From a virus, in IMG/VR virus record IMGVR_UViG_3300034122_001633, positions 1 to 32,016 of that record: a stretch of 32,016 nt of DNA; one strand, 5' to 3'. Within the stretch, counting starts at the first letter, position 1, and each line of letters opens with the position of its first letter. Below are positions 1 to 8,610 of the stretch, piece by piece. The notes under the pieces are model-generated. The model saw only the letters and a program-made list of their open reading frames with translations, ran no database searches and was not told the DNA's origin. The position numbers and the translations under genes are program-made.

Positions 1-599
1 TTTAGACCACTAATAAAGTTTTCAGCAATTTGTGTCTTAATTCCTTGTTCAACGGCAACAGCATTATCTGTCATCCATTCTTCAACGACATAATCAAGAT
101 AATCATCAACTTTTTCTACAAGAGCTTCAGTTAAATTATCAAGATATTGTTTTACATTTTGGTCGGCGGATTCAGAAATTACTTCAACGACTTTTTGAAC
201 TCTATCTGCAATCGAAGCCTCAAAAATAGCTTCAAGTTTTACAATTAGATCTTCGTTAATATTTTCTTCACCGAGAAGAGAAACGAGAGCGTCGCGGAAT
301 TCTGCGCGAGCTTCTTCTTGCATTTCTTCTTCGCCTTCTTCGGTTTCTTCGGTTTCTTCACCTTCTTCTTCGGGCGAAGAATTGGCCATTTTTTGACCCC
401 CACCCATTGAAAGTTGTGCTGACATAGGGACAACTGGAGCACCGACTGGAGTTGTCGATGGCATTCCGGTTACGACTGGTGACGCTGACATAGAACCTCT
501 GCCTGTAGCATCATAATCTGGCTTTCCGTCAGAAACAGCACCCAAGCCCATTGCTTGTGCTACTGCTTCGGAAATTGTTTTTTTGTTTGTATTTTTCAT
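1..599 (-). CDS. gp22: Prohead core scaffolding protein gp22 (partial, C-terminus off left edge)
   Basis: Open on the minus strand from an ATG at 599 to the window edge, about 199 codons with no stop, so the gene continues to the left. An AAAGGA ribosome binding site lies just upstream of the ATG. The first 75 residues are low-complexity and Gly/Pro/Ser/Met-rich, then comes a strongly acidic stretch rich in Glu (about residues 75-95), then long amphipathic helices. The visible end reads VEEWM..N..AVEQGIKT..AENFISGL, which I recognise as the conserved C-terminal part of T4-family gp22. gp22 forms the inner scaffold of the prohead and is degraded by gp21 during maturation. Its position, after gp21 in transcription order and with gene 23 expected next, agrees. 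A late-promoter-like element lies 27 bases upstream. Confidence 0.88.
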   Translation of the reverse strand, partial: MKNTNKKTISEAVAQAMGLGAVSDGKPDYDATGRGSMSASPVVTGMPSTTPVGAPVVPMSAQLSMGGGQKMANSSPEEEGEETEETEEGEEEMQEEARAEFRDALVSLLGEENINEDLIVKLEAIFEASIADRVQKVVEVISESADQNVKQYLDNLTEALVEKVDDYLDYVVEEWMTDNAVAVEQGIKTQIAENFISGL

Positions 600-626
600 A
601 AAAAGGATCCTTTAATCGATGTAAAA

Positions 627-633
627 TATTTAG
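627..633 (-). promoter_or_regulatory. Late promoter element (CTAAATA) for gp22
   Basis: The minus strand reads TTCTAAATATTTTACAT 28 bases ahead of the gp22 ATG, resembling the T4-type late -10 box TATAAATA. The same CTAAATATT core recurs ahead of gp18, the gp48-like gene, gp4 and the 21660 gene. The leader leaves room for the AAAGGA ribosome binding site. Confidence 0.6.
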
Positions 634-645
634 AATAATTTAAAA

Positions 646-1320
646 TTATGGTGTTGACCCCATTGGTGGTGACGAGGAAGGGGATGGGGTTGGAGGTGAT
701 TTAGGTGTTTTTGGTTTTGCTTTTTTTGAATTATTTTGGTTTTCTAAATCCTCTAAAGATGGAACTGATTTTGATTTTGGTATCAAAATTGGAGCAAACG
801 GTTTACCCATTCCGCCAAGAACATTTTGCATATTTGCGTTTGCAATATTTCCTAAATTAATATTTACAAAATCATAACCGGAAAGTTGTTTCAATTGTCC
901 TAAAACATTCCCAGCAAAAGCTTTTCCAATAGATCCACCAAAATTTTTAGTTAATCTATCGGCAAAAGATTCTGCACCAGAGACAACATGGGGTCCCAAC
1001 AAATCACCGATACCACCAGCAGCATACATGCCAGCAGCAGCAGCTTTATCCATGTTACTCATATCACCAAACATAACACTGTCTTTTTTTTCTTTTGTCG
1101 GTGCACCTGAACCCGAACCAATTGGACCAAAACTTGTTTTTGGTGGAGTTGGTTTGGAAGTTGTTAATACAGAACTTGATGATGCTTCATTTATATAATG
1201 ATTTTCTGGAAAAAGAATAGAATAATTTTTTATTTTATAATTTGAATCATTATTTTTTTCAATAGATTCATTGATGCTGTACATCAAATACTGAAATTCT
1301 TCTTTTCCTATAAATCTCAT
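646..1320 (-). CDS. Unrecognised protein between gp21 and gp22; possible internal head protein
   Basis: 224 residues, not a family I recognise. It starts 2 bases after the gp21 stop, so it is co-transcribed with the prohead genes. Residues 1-45 are charged; 46-80 are Ser/Thr/Pro-rich; about 90-175 are Gly/Ala-rich and mildly hydrophobic (MYAAGG, FAGNVLGQ); the last 45 residues are Lys/Pro/Ser-rich and probably disordered. Two sites fit the gp21 cleavage pattern (Ile/Leu-x-Glu before Ala/Ser/Gly): INE-S at residues 16-19 and INE-A at 43-46. T4 has no gene between 21 and 22. Position plus cleavage-like sites suggest a protein packed in the prohead and trimmed by gp21, but this is inference. Confidence 0.8.
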   Translation of the reverse strand: MRFIGKEEFQYLMYSINESIEKNNDSNYKIKNYSILFPENHYINEASSSSVLTTSKPTPPKTSFGPIGSGSGAPTKEKKDSVMFGDMSNMDKAAAAGMYAAGGIGDLLGPHVVSGAESFADRLTKNFGGSIGKAFAGNVLGQLKQLSGYDFVNINLGNIANANMQNVLGGMGKPFAPILIPKSKSVPSLEDLENQNNSKKAKPKTPKSPPTPSPSSSPPMGSTP

Positions 1321-1322
1321 TT

Positions 1323-1967
1323 TTATAAATTTTTAAAGTAATTTTCAAATATCTTTACAATATTTTTATTTAAATTTCTAGAAGAAGAATTTTTAATAGT
1401 TTTAATTGATTGTTCATGCATTCTTTCGGACCAAATTCCATTATTAAAAATCCATTCTCTTCCTTCCATAATGCCATTGACAAAAGCATTTGGTGCAGAT
1501 GGGTCAGCAACAATGTCTATTGCTGCCAACATAAAATCTTCTTGAACTTCTTGAAATCCATTTTTGGATTTCAATGATCCCATTCCACGTGTAGATACAC
1601 CGAGTTGGGCTCCTTCATCGATAAGATTTTTTACAATTTTTCCCATCGGAGTATCAAGAACTTTTGCTCTTCCTACAATATTATTTCCGTCTTCGTGAAG
1701 TTCTTTTACGATATGCGATACTCTATCCAAATTTACGGTAGGACCGGTTGGATGGTTTAATTCTCCTAAAGCGCGCCCCTTTGCAACGTATTCATTAATG
1801 TATCTTTTGCATTCTTTTATTAATGTATTTTGTGGATAAATTCTTCCGTTGCGATTTTTTACTCCGGCTTGCATAAAAACGCCATCAATATAATAATTTT
1901 TATCGCCGTTTCCGACGTTTTCTTTGATGTATTTTATGTCTTCAGTTAATTCAGTTATTAGTTTCAT
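1323..1967 (-). CDS. gp21: Prohead core protease gp21
   Basis: 214 residues, close to the T4 length of about 212. The maturation protease sits in the prohead core and cleaves scaffold and capsid proteins before DNA packaging. Visible family motifs are GELNHP with the catalytic His near residue 72, the central GVSTRG with the catalytic Ser near residue 125, and a downstream DIVADPSAP with candidate acidic residues at 151 and 155. The N-terminal FMQAGVKNRNGRIYP is also typical of T4-like prohead proteases. Its start overlaps the 3' end of the small gene at 1951-2124 by 17 bases. The local order portal, two core proteins, protease is the T4 order 20-67-68-21. Confidence 0.93.
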   Translation of the reverse strand: MKLITELTEDIKYIKENVGNGDKNYYIDGVFMQAGVKNRNGRIYPQNTLIKECKRYINEYVAKGRALGELNHPTGPTVNLDRVSHIVKELHEDGNNIVGRAKVLDTPMGKIVKNLIDEGAQLGVSTRGMGSLKSKNGFQEVQEDFMLAAIDIVADPSAPNAFVNGIMEGREWIFNNGIWSERMHEQSIKTIKNSSSRNLNKNIVKIFENYFKNL

Positions 1968-2124
1968 TTTCTTTTCTCATGAAAGCTTTCTTAGAAATTT
2001 CTTTATATTTGGTTTCTAATTTGCTGCCAATTTTTTCATATAAAACTTTTGAGGTTTTATTTTTAAATTCAATGGCATTTTCTTCTATGATATTTTTTAA
2101 CATGTATCTGATGTCGTTTTTCAT
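1951..2124 (-). CDS. Small prohead-core-like protein (57 aa, gp67/gp68 position)
   Basis: A 57-residue frame starting at an ATG whose last bases overlap the stop of the preceding gene (ATGA overlap at 2121-2124) and ending with TGA inside the gp21 start region, a 17-base overlap. It is short, Lys/Glu-rich and predicted helical (middle: IEFKNKTSKVLYEKIGSKLE). It fills what would otherwise be a 153-base gap, and both ends couple to neighbours, which argues that it is translated. T4 carries two small prohead core genes, 67 and 68, between 20 and 21; this is the positional match for one of them. I do not claim sequence-level identity with either. Confidence 0.65.
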   Translation of the reverse strand: MKNDIRYMLKNIIEENAIEFKNKTSKVLYEKIGSKLETKYKEISKKAFMRKENETNN

Positions 2125-2534
2125 ATTATTCCTTTTGCTTCTTGAGAAAATTTAATATGTTCTTTAAATTTTTCTGGTGTCTCAAAAATTTCTTTAGCCA
2201 TTAATTTTCTGTTTTTTGAATTTAAAGATTCAAATAAACTTATTAAATTTTTTACCTCGGATTCTGTAATATTTATATTCATTCCATTTTTAAAGGTATA
2301 TTTTCCTTCTTGAAAATTATTTATAAACTTAATAAAATTTTTTATATTATCTTCATTTTCTGTTAAAGATTCAGAATATAACAGTTTAGTTTGAACTTCT
2401 TTTTTGATTTGTTTTAAAGATTCATTCAATTTATATGCAATAGAATCTACAACATTTGTTTTAAAATATTCTTGATCTTCGTAGACTAAGCCTATTATTC
2501 CCTTTTTAAGCAAAATTTGTGTTATGTCTTTCAT
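2121..2534 (-). CDS. Prohead core protein (gp67/gp68-like by position)
   Basis: 137 residues, helical and charged, overlapping the portal stop by 4 bases (ATGA) and the 57-residue gene by 4 bases. It has the size of T4 gp68 (141 aa) and the same place in the order 20-67-68-21. It contains LNES (near residue 37) and LTEN (near 57), which resemble gp21-type cleavage sequences. T4 gp67 and gp68 are scaffold-core components that set head shape and are processed at maturation. The assignment rests on position, size and composition; the sequence alone would not identify it. Confidence 0.7.
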   Translation of the reverse strand: MKDITQILLKKGIIGLVYEDQEYFKTNVVDSIAYKLNESLKQIKKEVQTKLLYSESLTENEDNIKNFIKFINNFQEGKYTFKNGMNINITESEVKNLISLFESLNSKNRKLMAKEIFETPEKFKEHIKFSQEAKGII

Positions 2535-4090
2535 TGTTGCTCTTGTCCCATATTTTGCTGTGCTTGTTGCATCATTGCTGCCATTTGTTCTTGACGCATT
2601 CGTTCACGGTCAACTTCCATTTCTTTATCCATATCTTTCATTTCTTCTTCTGTTTGTCTGAGAACATTTTTTCTGACATATGCTGAAGAAAAATATTTTC
2701 CAATATATGGATCAACAAAAGAAAGCATTTTAATTCGTTCTGCTAAAATTTCTGCTTCTTTTAAATCCCAGAAATAGTTGTCTGTGTTAAAAATTACTTT
2801 AATCTGAGAACGAAGTTCATGCCAATCGTCATCAGTCATTATTCCCTTTAAAAGTAATTGAACTCTAAGGGTGTCTAAAAATAGTTTAGAAAATTGATGA
2901 CGAAGTCTTTCTACAAATTTATAGAACTTAATTTCCTCTCTGCTAATCTCGCTGCTTCTTCCCATATTAAATCCAGTGGAATCGGAAGTCAGTCTGCTGA
3001 TAGGTACGTTCAGTGCATTCAATAATTTCTTTTTAAAGAATTCTACGTCATCTATCTGAGACATGGCTTGACCGCCGGGAAGAGTTGAGATTTCGGTTCC
3101 CCGTGAACCCTCTCTTCTCGGTAACCAATAGTCTTCTAAAATTGAAAGATGATTTCTCTCATCTCTAACTTCACCTGTTGCCTGATTATAGATTAATTTA
3201 TTTCTAAATCGGCTCATCATATCTCTAATATATTGTTCTGCTTTTTGTTTTGGTAATTGACCAACGTCTACGTAAAACACTCTTCTTTCTGGTGCTCTAG
3301 CAACACGATAAACCAATAAAGCATCTTCTAATTGTCTTAACATGTTTAACGGTCTTATTGCTTTATGCAAATAACCCAAAACGCGTTTAGTATTTAAATC
3401 AAGAAGCCCGGATGGAACATATACTACACTATCTAAAGATAATTGCAATCCACCCGGACCAGTCATCATATAAGTTTCTTTATCCGTATTTGTATACTGA
3501 TAATATTCTTCTATATCCTTAATTAAGGAAACTGACTGCCCATCAACCCGTTCCATTTCTTTTTTAATTTTTCTTACCTTTTTAATTTTTAAAGGATCGA
3601 TAGGAATAAGTTCTTTAATACCCTCTGTAGGCAGATCTTTATCAATTACAATATTATAATAAACTTTAGAATCAATATACCATCTTCTAAAAATTTCATA
3701 TGATTTGGAATTAAAATCCATTATATGTAAAATATTATCAAATTCTTTATATATTTTAACTTTAATATTTTCTGATAAAGGAACTTCTGCCAAATCAATT
3801 TTTACTGGTTTTCTATCTGTGCCAGAAACAATAGAAGCATTTACTATTTCATCTACAGCATTATCTACTTCCGGATAAACCGACATATTTCGGTATTGAA
3901 TTACTGAAGAATTCTCATCACGCATATTTGATGCGTAATCAAGTGCAGTTCCAAAAAATCCTCCAGCTTCAACAGTTACAGTTCCATCAAATAACTCGGG
4001 GGCGGCAAAAGCTTGTAAAGCTTTTTTTTCTGTAGTTTCTTTTTTCTTTGATTCGGCGCCAAACTGAAAGCCAAAAACTTCAATTTCCAT
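2531..4090 (-). CDS. gp20: Portal vertex protein gp20
   Basis: 519 residues against 524 in T4. The portal is a dodecameric ring at one head vertex, the start point for capsid assembly and the channel for DNA entry and exit. Clear family features are the central SGLLDLNTKRVLGYLHKAIRPLN region (about 229-251), the RVARAPERRVFYVDVG motif (about 262-277), and LLNALNVPISRL (about 357-368) ahead of the FNMGRSSEISREE stretch. The C-terminus is Met/Gln/Glu-rich. An AAGGAAA ribosome binding site precedes the ATG at 4090. Its stop overlaps the start of the next prohead-core gene. Confidence 0.96.
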   Translation of the reverse strand: MEIEVFGFQFGAESKKKETTEKKALQAFAAPELFDGTVTVEAGGFFGTALDYASNMRDENSSVIQYRNMSVYPEVDNAVDEIVNASIVSGTDRKPVKIDLAEVPLSENIKVKIYKEFDNILHIMDFNSKSYEIFRRWYIDSKVYYNIVIDKDLPTEGIKELIPIDPLKIKKVRKIKKEMERVDGQSVSLIKDIEEYYQYTNTDKETYMMTGPGGLQLSLDSVVYVPSGLLDLNTKRVLGYLHKAIRPLNMLRQLEDALLVYRVARAPERRVFYVDVGQLPKQKAEQYIRDMMSRFRNKLIYNQATGEVRDERNHLSILEDYWLPRREGSRGTEISTLPGGQAMSQIDDVEFFKKKLLNALNVPISRLTSDSTGFNMGRSSEISREEIKFYKFVERLRHQFSKLFLDTLRVQLLLKGIMTDDDWHELRSQIKVIFNTDNYFWDLKEAEILAERIKMLSFVDPYIGKYFSSAYVRKNVLRQTEEEMKDMDKEMEVDRERMRQEQMAAMMQQAQQNMGQEQQ

Positions 4091-4103
4091 AATATAAATT
4101 TCC

Positions 4104-4649
4104 TTATGTTATTTTTGTAATAAATGCACCATCTGGACCGAGTAATTCAATATAATCATAAACAATGATCACGTTAAAAGTATTTAACAAGTTGTTTGAA
4201 GTCATATTCAAACCAATTGGATCTATTGATGTTGGCCAGCAACCATGCATTACATATTGTTTTAATGGATTACCAGAATCATTTAAATTTAAATGTTTTA
4301 TTTTCCAGTTATCTGCTTTATAAGAATTTGTGGAATTTAAAATATAAGATTGATTGGTATCATGCTTATTAATTAAATTTTGCCATGTGTGAAATGCTGA
4401 CCACAAATCTTTTCCGGATCCAGTATCATCCAAAACACTGAAAGACCAAGTTGAATACTGTTTTTCCCCGGGATAATAAAATTTTCTTCCAAAGTGAGAA
4501 TATTCTAATGTAGTGGATGACAGCTGTGGAACTTGAGTAGATCTTACATGAAATTTTGTAAAACTGCCGCCACCGGGTATAATTCCCGTAATTTCAAAAC
4601 GATTTGCTCTAGTTCCACCTTGAAAATTGCTTTTGAATTGATTAAGCAT
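4104..4649 (-). CDS. gp19: Tail tube protein gp19, copy 1 (promoter-distal)
   Basis: 181 residues. The N-terminal FKSNFQGGTRANRFEI is the hallmark opening of T4-like tail tube subunits, and the last third has the family's CWPTSIDPIGLNMTSNN pattern followed by a beta-strand ending (FNVIIVYDYIELL). Tube subunits stack as hexameric rings inside the sheath and form the DNA channel. Its ATG overlaps the stop of the second gp19-like gene by one base, so the two are coupled. The sequences are clearly paralogous (shared GGTR.NRFE, a YxGxR/K.Y strand and C-terminal strand) but diverged, so this is not a recent duplication. Which copy makes the main tube cannot be told from sequence. Confidence 0.88.
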   Translation of the reverse strand: MLNQFKSNFQGGTRANRFEITGIIPGGGSFTKFHVRSTQVPQLSSTTLEYSHFGRKFYYPGEKQYSTWSFSVLDDTGSGKDLWSAFHTWQNLINKHDTNQSYILNSTNSYKADNWKIKHLNLNDSGNPLKQYVMHGCWPTSIDPIGLNMTSNNLLNTFNVIIVYDYIELLGPDGAFITKIT

Positions 4650-5200
4650 TATATTTGTGCTCCGTTTCTTAATCCAGAAACAATTTCCATGTGATCAAAA
4701 GTCAACGAAACATTAAAAGCCACAAAATTGGTTTCACCCATATTTAAAGAGATATCGCCAATTACGTTGGGCCAACACTTATATAAATTTATTGTTCTTA
4801 ATATATTTCCATTAAGACCCAATTGTTTTACTGTCCAAGTTGTTTGTAAATTTGAATAACTATAATCATTATTGGCAACTTTATGATTATAGTGACCATC
4901 CAATGCTTCTTTCCATTGATTTAAAGCGCGCCATGTGCTAGCCGATTCTCCATCATCATATATACCGACAATCCATGGCTCATAACTTCTATCTCCGGCA
5001 TAACTTATAGTTCTTCCACGATATGGAATACCTATTGTGTTTATTTTTGCTCTAGGCAAAGAAGCCGATACTACTTTGAATTTAAAAGATTGTCCGGGTC
5101 TTGATGTTACCGCTGACGGCCAAGTGGCAAAAACTTCAAACCTATTTGGCCTTGTTCCACCATTAAATGAATTTTTAAAATTTATTAGTGAATTTGTCAT
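4649..5200 (-). CDS. gp19: Tail tube protein gp19, copy 2 (promoter-proximal)
   Basis: 183 residues, opening with FKNSFNGGTRPNRFEV, the same signature as its neighbour and as T4 gp19. It has the central YAGDRSYEPW strand and the C-terminal CWPNVIGDISLNMGETN followed by FNVSLTFDHMEI. The gene starts one base into the sheath-gene stop (TAATG overlap), so it is in the same transcript as gp18 behind the late promoter at 6514-6520. Tandem diverged tube genes suggest either two tube ring types or a tube plus a specialised terminal ring; the window does not settle this. Confidence 0.88.
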   Translation of the reverse strand: MTNSLINFKNSFNGGTRPNRFEVFATWPSAVTSRPGQSFKFKVVSASLPRAKINTIGIPYRGRTISYAGDRSYEPWIVGIYDDGESASTWRALNQWKEALDGHYNHKVANNDYSYSNLQTTWTVKQLGLNGNILRTINLYKCWPNVIGDISLNMGETNFVAFNVSLTFDHMEIVSGLRNGAQI

Positions 5201-6492
5201 TATTGTGTGAGATTAATGTCTATGGTAAATGACTCCACACCGAGAAGGGGTTTTATAATTACTTTGATGTTTAAAATAGAAGAATTATCTGTATTATTTG
5301 AAGAATCGCATATAATTTGTGTTGCACTTGGTTGTAAGTATGGGTTATATGGTTCTAAAGATGTTTGAATTTCTGAAGTAATTGCTTCTCTTGTTGTAGC
5401 ATTGTTAATATCGAAAGAATATTTTAAACCGATATCGGTTATTTTTTTCGTCAATTCCAATTTCATTCTTGCTGGGCCAATTCTGTCACCAACTGTAACA
5501 GTTGTGCCAGCTGTAGCGCCAACTAAATCGGACCCCAAGAACCTTGGGGTATAAGTCACAAAGAAATTTACTCTAGCATTTCTGAGAGTTGTTTTGGTAG
5601 AACTGGACCAATCAACAGCATCGTTGATGGTTCCATTTATTGCAACCGCTCTATCCAAACCACCAATTGTAAGATATTGTTCATTTCTGTCTTTTGCTCT
5701 AGCAGCAAATCCAGCAACGTCTGTTGCGGTAGTTATAGTATAGGAAAGAGATCCATTTTCATAAAGAGAGCTTATATTATAATTTGATCCTTCTGTTGTC
5801 GTTGATTGGCTTTTTGTTCCATAGATATTAAAAATTCTTTTACCATAATCTCCAAGCAAAGATGCTCCTGCGGCCAAAGAACTAAAATCTCTCATAGATT
5901 GTGAGGATCCTGTCAGACCATTGGTTGTTTGTGTTGGAAAAATACCAATGCAATATGATTGATCGTTCATCCAAGAAGCAATAGAACTTTCTCCATCTTT
6001 TGCAATAATAACATCAAGATACTTTCCTGTTTGTGATTGGAAAGTATTAAATCCAGCAGTTTCTCCAGCAATAACTAAACTGCCACCGTAGGCCAAATAA
6101 TTTATCGAATGTAAAAAGTCATATCCAATTTTTGTTGGTGTTATTTCGGAACCAATATTTGTAAAAATTGCGGCAGATGCTCCTGTATTCGAAGATAAAA
6201 GACAGTTTGTAATCCCAGAAAGTTTATTTAAATCGTTTACTAAATCTCCAGAATTTGTATAAACGATATATTTATCTGTGGTAAAACCCTTTGCCGGATT
6301 AAAATAAGCAGTATTGCTTCTTGAATATAAAAGAAGACCAAAAAGACCACCCGGATCTTTATTTGGACCATTTGCGCCAGTAAAGGATGCGTTAGAATAA
6401 GTAGCACCACAAATCATTCCTGCTAAAAATTCTGTACCTAAAGTTTGTCTTGTATAGTGACTTGGATTAATAAAGGAACTTAATGATGCCAT
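5200..6492 (-). CDS. gp18: Contractile tail sheath protein gp18 (short form)
   Basis: 430 residues, well short of T4 gp18 at 659, so one or more of the outward-facing inserted domains of the T4 protein are probably missing while the contractile core remains. The C-terminal 100 residues carry the typical sheath pattern: VTYTPRFLGSD, a region setting conditions (RIGPARMKLELTKKI), then the last beta strands with VIIKPLLGVESFTIDINL, which link neighbouring subunits. The central part is Gly/Ser/Thr-rich. It lies between the terminase large subunit and the tube genes exactly as in T4. A CTAAATATTAC late-promoter element and an AAAAGG ribosome binding site precede the ATG. Confidence 0.9.
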   Translation of the reverse strand: MASLSSFINPSHYTRQTLGTEFLAGMICGATYSNASFTGANGPNKDPGGLFGLLLYSRSNTAYFNPAKGFTTDKYIVYTNSGDLVNDLNKLSGITNCLLSSNTGASAAIFTNIGSEITPTKIGYDFLHSINYLAYGGSLVIAGETAGFNTFQSQTGKYLDVIIAKDGESSIASWMNDQSYCIGIFPTQTTNGLTGSSQSMRDFSSLAAGASLLGDYGKRIFNIYGTKSQSTTTEGSNYNISSLYENGSLSYTITTATDVAGFAARAKDRNEQYLTIGGLDRAVAINGTINDAVDWSSSTKTTLRNARVNFFVTYTPRFLGSDLVGATAGTTVTVGDRIGPARMKLELTKKITDIGLKYSFDINNATTREAITSEIQTSLEPYNPYLQPSATQIICDSSNNTDNSSILNIKVIIKPLLGVESFTIDINLTQ

Positions 6493-6513
6493 TGATATAC
6501 CTTTTCTATGTAA

Positions 6514-6520
6514 TATTTAG
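6514..6520 (-). promoter_or_regulatory. Late promoter element (CTAAATA) for the gp18-gp19-gp20 run
   Basis: The minus strand reads TTCTAAATATTACAT in the 32-base gap between gp17 and gp18, 22 bases before the gp18 ATG. Identical core to the element ahead of gp22. It would give sheath and tube genes their own strong late transcript. Confidence 0.62.
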
Positions 6521-6524
6521 AAAA

Positions 6525-8180
6525 TTATAACGGGCTCCAAATCGCACCATCACTGATAAAATCATCATCTTCATCTAAATTTTTGCTATCAAGCATAAAC
6601 AATGTATTGTCGTCTTCAGGTTTTTTGGCATCTTCATAATTAAATTTAGCACTTTCAATCAAATCTGCATAATATTCTTGACGACACAACCAAGCAAAAA
6701 ATACTAAAGTCATAACTAAATCATCATTATGCCCTTCTTCGGCTTTATATGTGTTTGATTTAGAAACAAACGCCATCAATTCTTGAATTATTCTTTCATC
6801 ATTTAAATAAATTTTATCTTCTTCTATTAAACGTTTTAAAATAGCACAGCCTAGTTTTTTAGTTTGTGCTGTAGTTCTCAAACCCATCTCGCTCTTACTG
6901 CTAGCAAAACCTTGTGATAAAATTTGACCCTTTCTTCCCATTATTCTTGTCATCAATAAATTTTCATATTCTAAGTCATTATAAAGAATAGACGAAACCT
7001 GGGCACCTATATCATTTGTTTCAACTAAAATATAAGCATTATTGTATTTTTCACCAATTTTTTTCAAAACAGTTGGAAAATTAAATGGACTTATTGTGTT
7101 ATTTTTAAAAGTAGCAACTACTTTATATGGGCTTGAAGTTCCATCGATGACAGTAAATGCAGAATAATCTGAACCTTGCCCCCTAGACACATCGGCCATA
7201 ACAAAATATATTTTGTTTATATTAGGCTCTTCAAAAATTTTAAGACCCTCTTTATCTTCGCTCAAACATTCCTCTGATGCTAGAACACTTAATTTGCTTG
7301 ATGATATTAAAGTATTCGAAGAACCCAAAAAATTGCAACCATATTCTTGTTCGAATTGATCTGCACTGGTGTTTGCAATTTGTTCTTGTGCCCATACATC
7401 ATCTCTCAGTTTTGGAGTTCCCGGACTTATTGGGGTTTCTCTCCAACTAACTTCTACGGGAATAAATTTATTTTTTAATTTATGCCCATCCGGTCTTTTT
7501 GCGTCTACCCACAATTTATGGAAATGGTTCATTCCATTTGGTGTAGAAACTATGATTAATTTTGTAGTAGTACCCGCTGAAATTGTAGGGTACGTTGATG
7601 TGTAAAATTCTTCTGCCAAATGGCTTGCCAAGAATGCATACTCGTCTAACAGCAATAGGTTATAAGAGCCGCCACGGATCGCTGTAGACGATGTTGCGTC
7701 GCACATGACCCTAGACCCGTTTTCGAGCTTAAAGCTCGTCTTATTCCATTCTACAACTCCTTGTTGAAGAAAATGTGGTAAATTTTCATATGCAAGTTGA
7801 AGTTTTGAGAATAATTCTTCTTTTGCAGTTTTTAAACGGTTTGCCAGAATTGCGACATTTACACTTTGATTAAAGGTTATATAATGGCATATATAACTGG
7901 TTACACACGTAGATTTACCACACTGACGAGGCCATTTAGAAATTACAAATCTATTTTGATCTATTGCGTTTATAAACTTTTTTTGATAAGGATATAAATC
8001 AAAAGGAACTATACCCCTGTCCAGAGTTTTTACTTTTACATATTTTTCACAAAAATATACGGGATCTTTTGCGCATTTTATATATTCTTCAAGTTCTTCT
8101 TTTGTATATTGTAATTCAACTCCGGGGAGTTTTAAATTTGGGTTATTTCTATAACCTTGTACATCATTCCCTTTTCTCAT
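6525..8180 (-). CDS. gp17: Terminase large subunit gp17 (packaging ATPase-nuclease)
   Basis: 551 residues from the ATG at 8180, which has GAGGTGA at ideal spacing; a TTG two codons earlier is less likely. The protein pumps DNA into the prohead through the portal and cuts the concatemer. The ATPase domain shows the Walker A PRQCGKST (residues 84-91), Walker B LLLLDE (175-180) and coupling motif STPNG (212-216). The C-terminal RNase H-fold nuclease shows its acidic triad at D330 (VMADVSRG), E387 (ILVETND) and D486/D487 (GHNDDLVM). It overlaps the gp16 gene by 17 bases, as small and large terminase genes often do, and is slightly shorter than T4 gp17 (610 aa). Confidence 0.96.
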   Translation of the reverse strand: MRKGNDVQGYRNNPNLKLPGVELQYTKEELEEYIKCAKDPVYFCEKYVKVKTLDRGIVPFDLYPYQKKFINAIDQNRFVISKWPRQCGKSTCVTSYICHYITFNQSVNVAILANRLKTAKEELFSKLQLAYENLPHFLQQGVVEWNKTSFKLENGSRVMCDATSSTAIRGGSYNLLLLDEYAFLASHLAEEFYTSTYPTISAGTTTKLIIVSTPNGMNHFHKLWVDAKRPDGHKLKNKFIPVEVSWRETPISPGTPKLRDDVWAQEQIANTSADQFEQEYGCNFLGSSNTLISSSKLSVLASEECLSEDKEGLKIFEEPNINKIYFVMADVSRGQGSDYSAFTVIDGTSSPYKVVATFKNNTISPFNFPTVLKKIGEKYNNAYILVETNDIGAQVSSILYNDLEYENLLMTRIMGRKGQILSQGFASSKSEMGLRTTAQTKKLGCAILKRLIEEDKIYLNDERIIQELMAFVSKSNTYKAEEGHNDDLVMTLVFFAWLCRQEYYADLIESAKFNYEDAKKPEDDNTLFMLDSKNLDEDDDFISDGAIWSPL

Positions 8181-8610
8181 TTTCAATCACCTCAGCATCA
8201 ACAACATCTTTATTGGTGCTTCTTTCTTTATTTAATAAATTTTGTAAATCTTTTGTTGAACCAATAAAAACAGAATTATTTGTTTGTTTTACTTCTACTT
8301 TTGAACTGGTAGTATCTTTTGCTTTTTTGTGTACATCTAAAACATTATTGTTTAAGTCAGCCATGGTTTTTAAAAGTATTGCAACGACCTCAAATGCTCT
8401 TGGACTATCTGATTCGGTAGCTACCTTTAATGCAGTTTCTAAAGCAACATTTCCTGTCCCTATTAAAGATTTTAAATTTTCTTGTACTAGTTTGTAATCT
8501 TTTTCAAAATTATTAAAATCAAAAGTACCCCCCTGTAAATTTTTATTTTCACTTGAGATTTTATTTTCTGGAACTGAAAAAAAATTAGCCAAATTTTTAT
8601 TAATATTCAT
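8164..8610 (-). CDS. gp16: Terminase small subunit gp16
   Basis: 148 residues (T4: 164). The core SPRAFEVVAILLKTMADLNN..LDVHKK (about residues 69-96) is the conserved segment of T4-like and cyanophage small terminases: Ser-Pro-Arg-Ala followed by a helix and a His-Lys-Lys end. The ends are polar and probably flexible. gp16 forms rings, recognises phage DNA and regulates gp17. The gene overlaps gp15 upstream by 11 bases and gp17 downstream by 17 bases, so the neck-to-terminase block is one tight transcript. Confidence 0.88.
   Translation of the reverse strand: MNINKNLANFFSVPENKISSENKNLQGGTFDFNNFEKDYKLVQENLKSLIGTGNVALETALKVATESDSPRAFEVVAILLKTMADLNNNVLDVHKKAKDTTSSKVEVKQTNNSVFIGSTKDLQNLLNKERSTNKDVVDAEVIENEKRE

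Noticed and set aside
245-442. Lys-rich open frame on the minus strand
   Set aside because: It overlaps gp22 in another frame; its Lys runs come from reading gp22's acidic GAA/GAG-rich stretch out of frame.
7369-8497. Plus-strand open frames in the terminase region
   Set aside because: Shadows of gp17 and gp16, which have diagnostic motifs.
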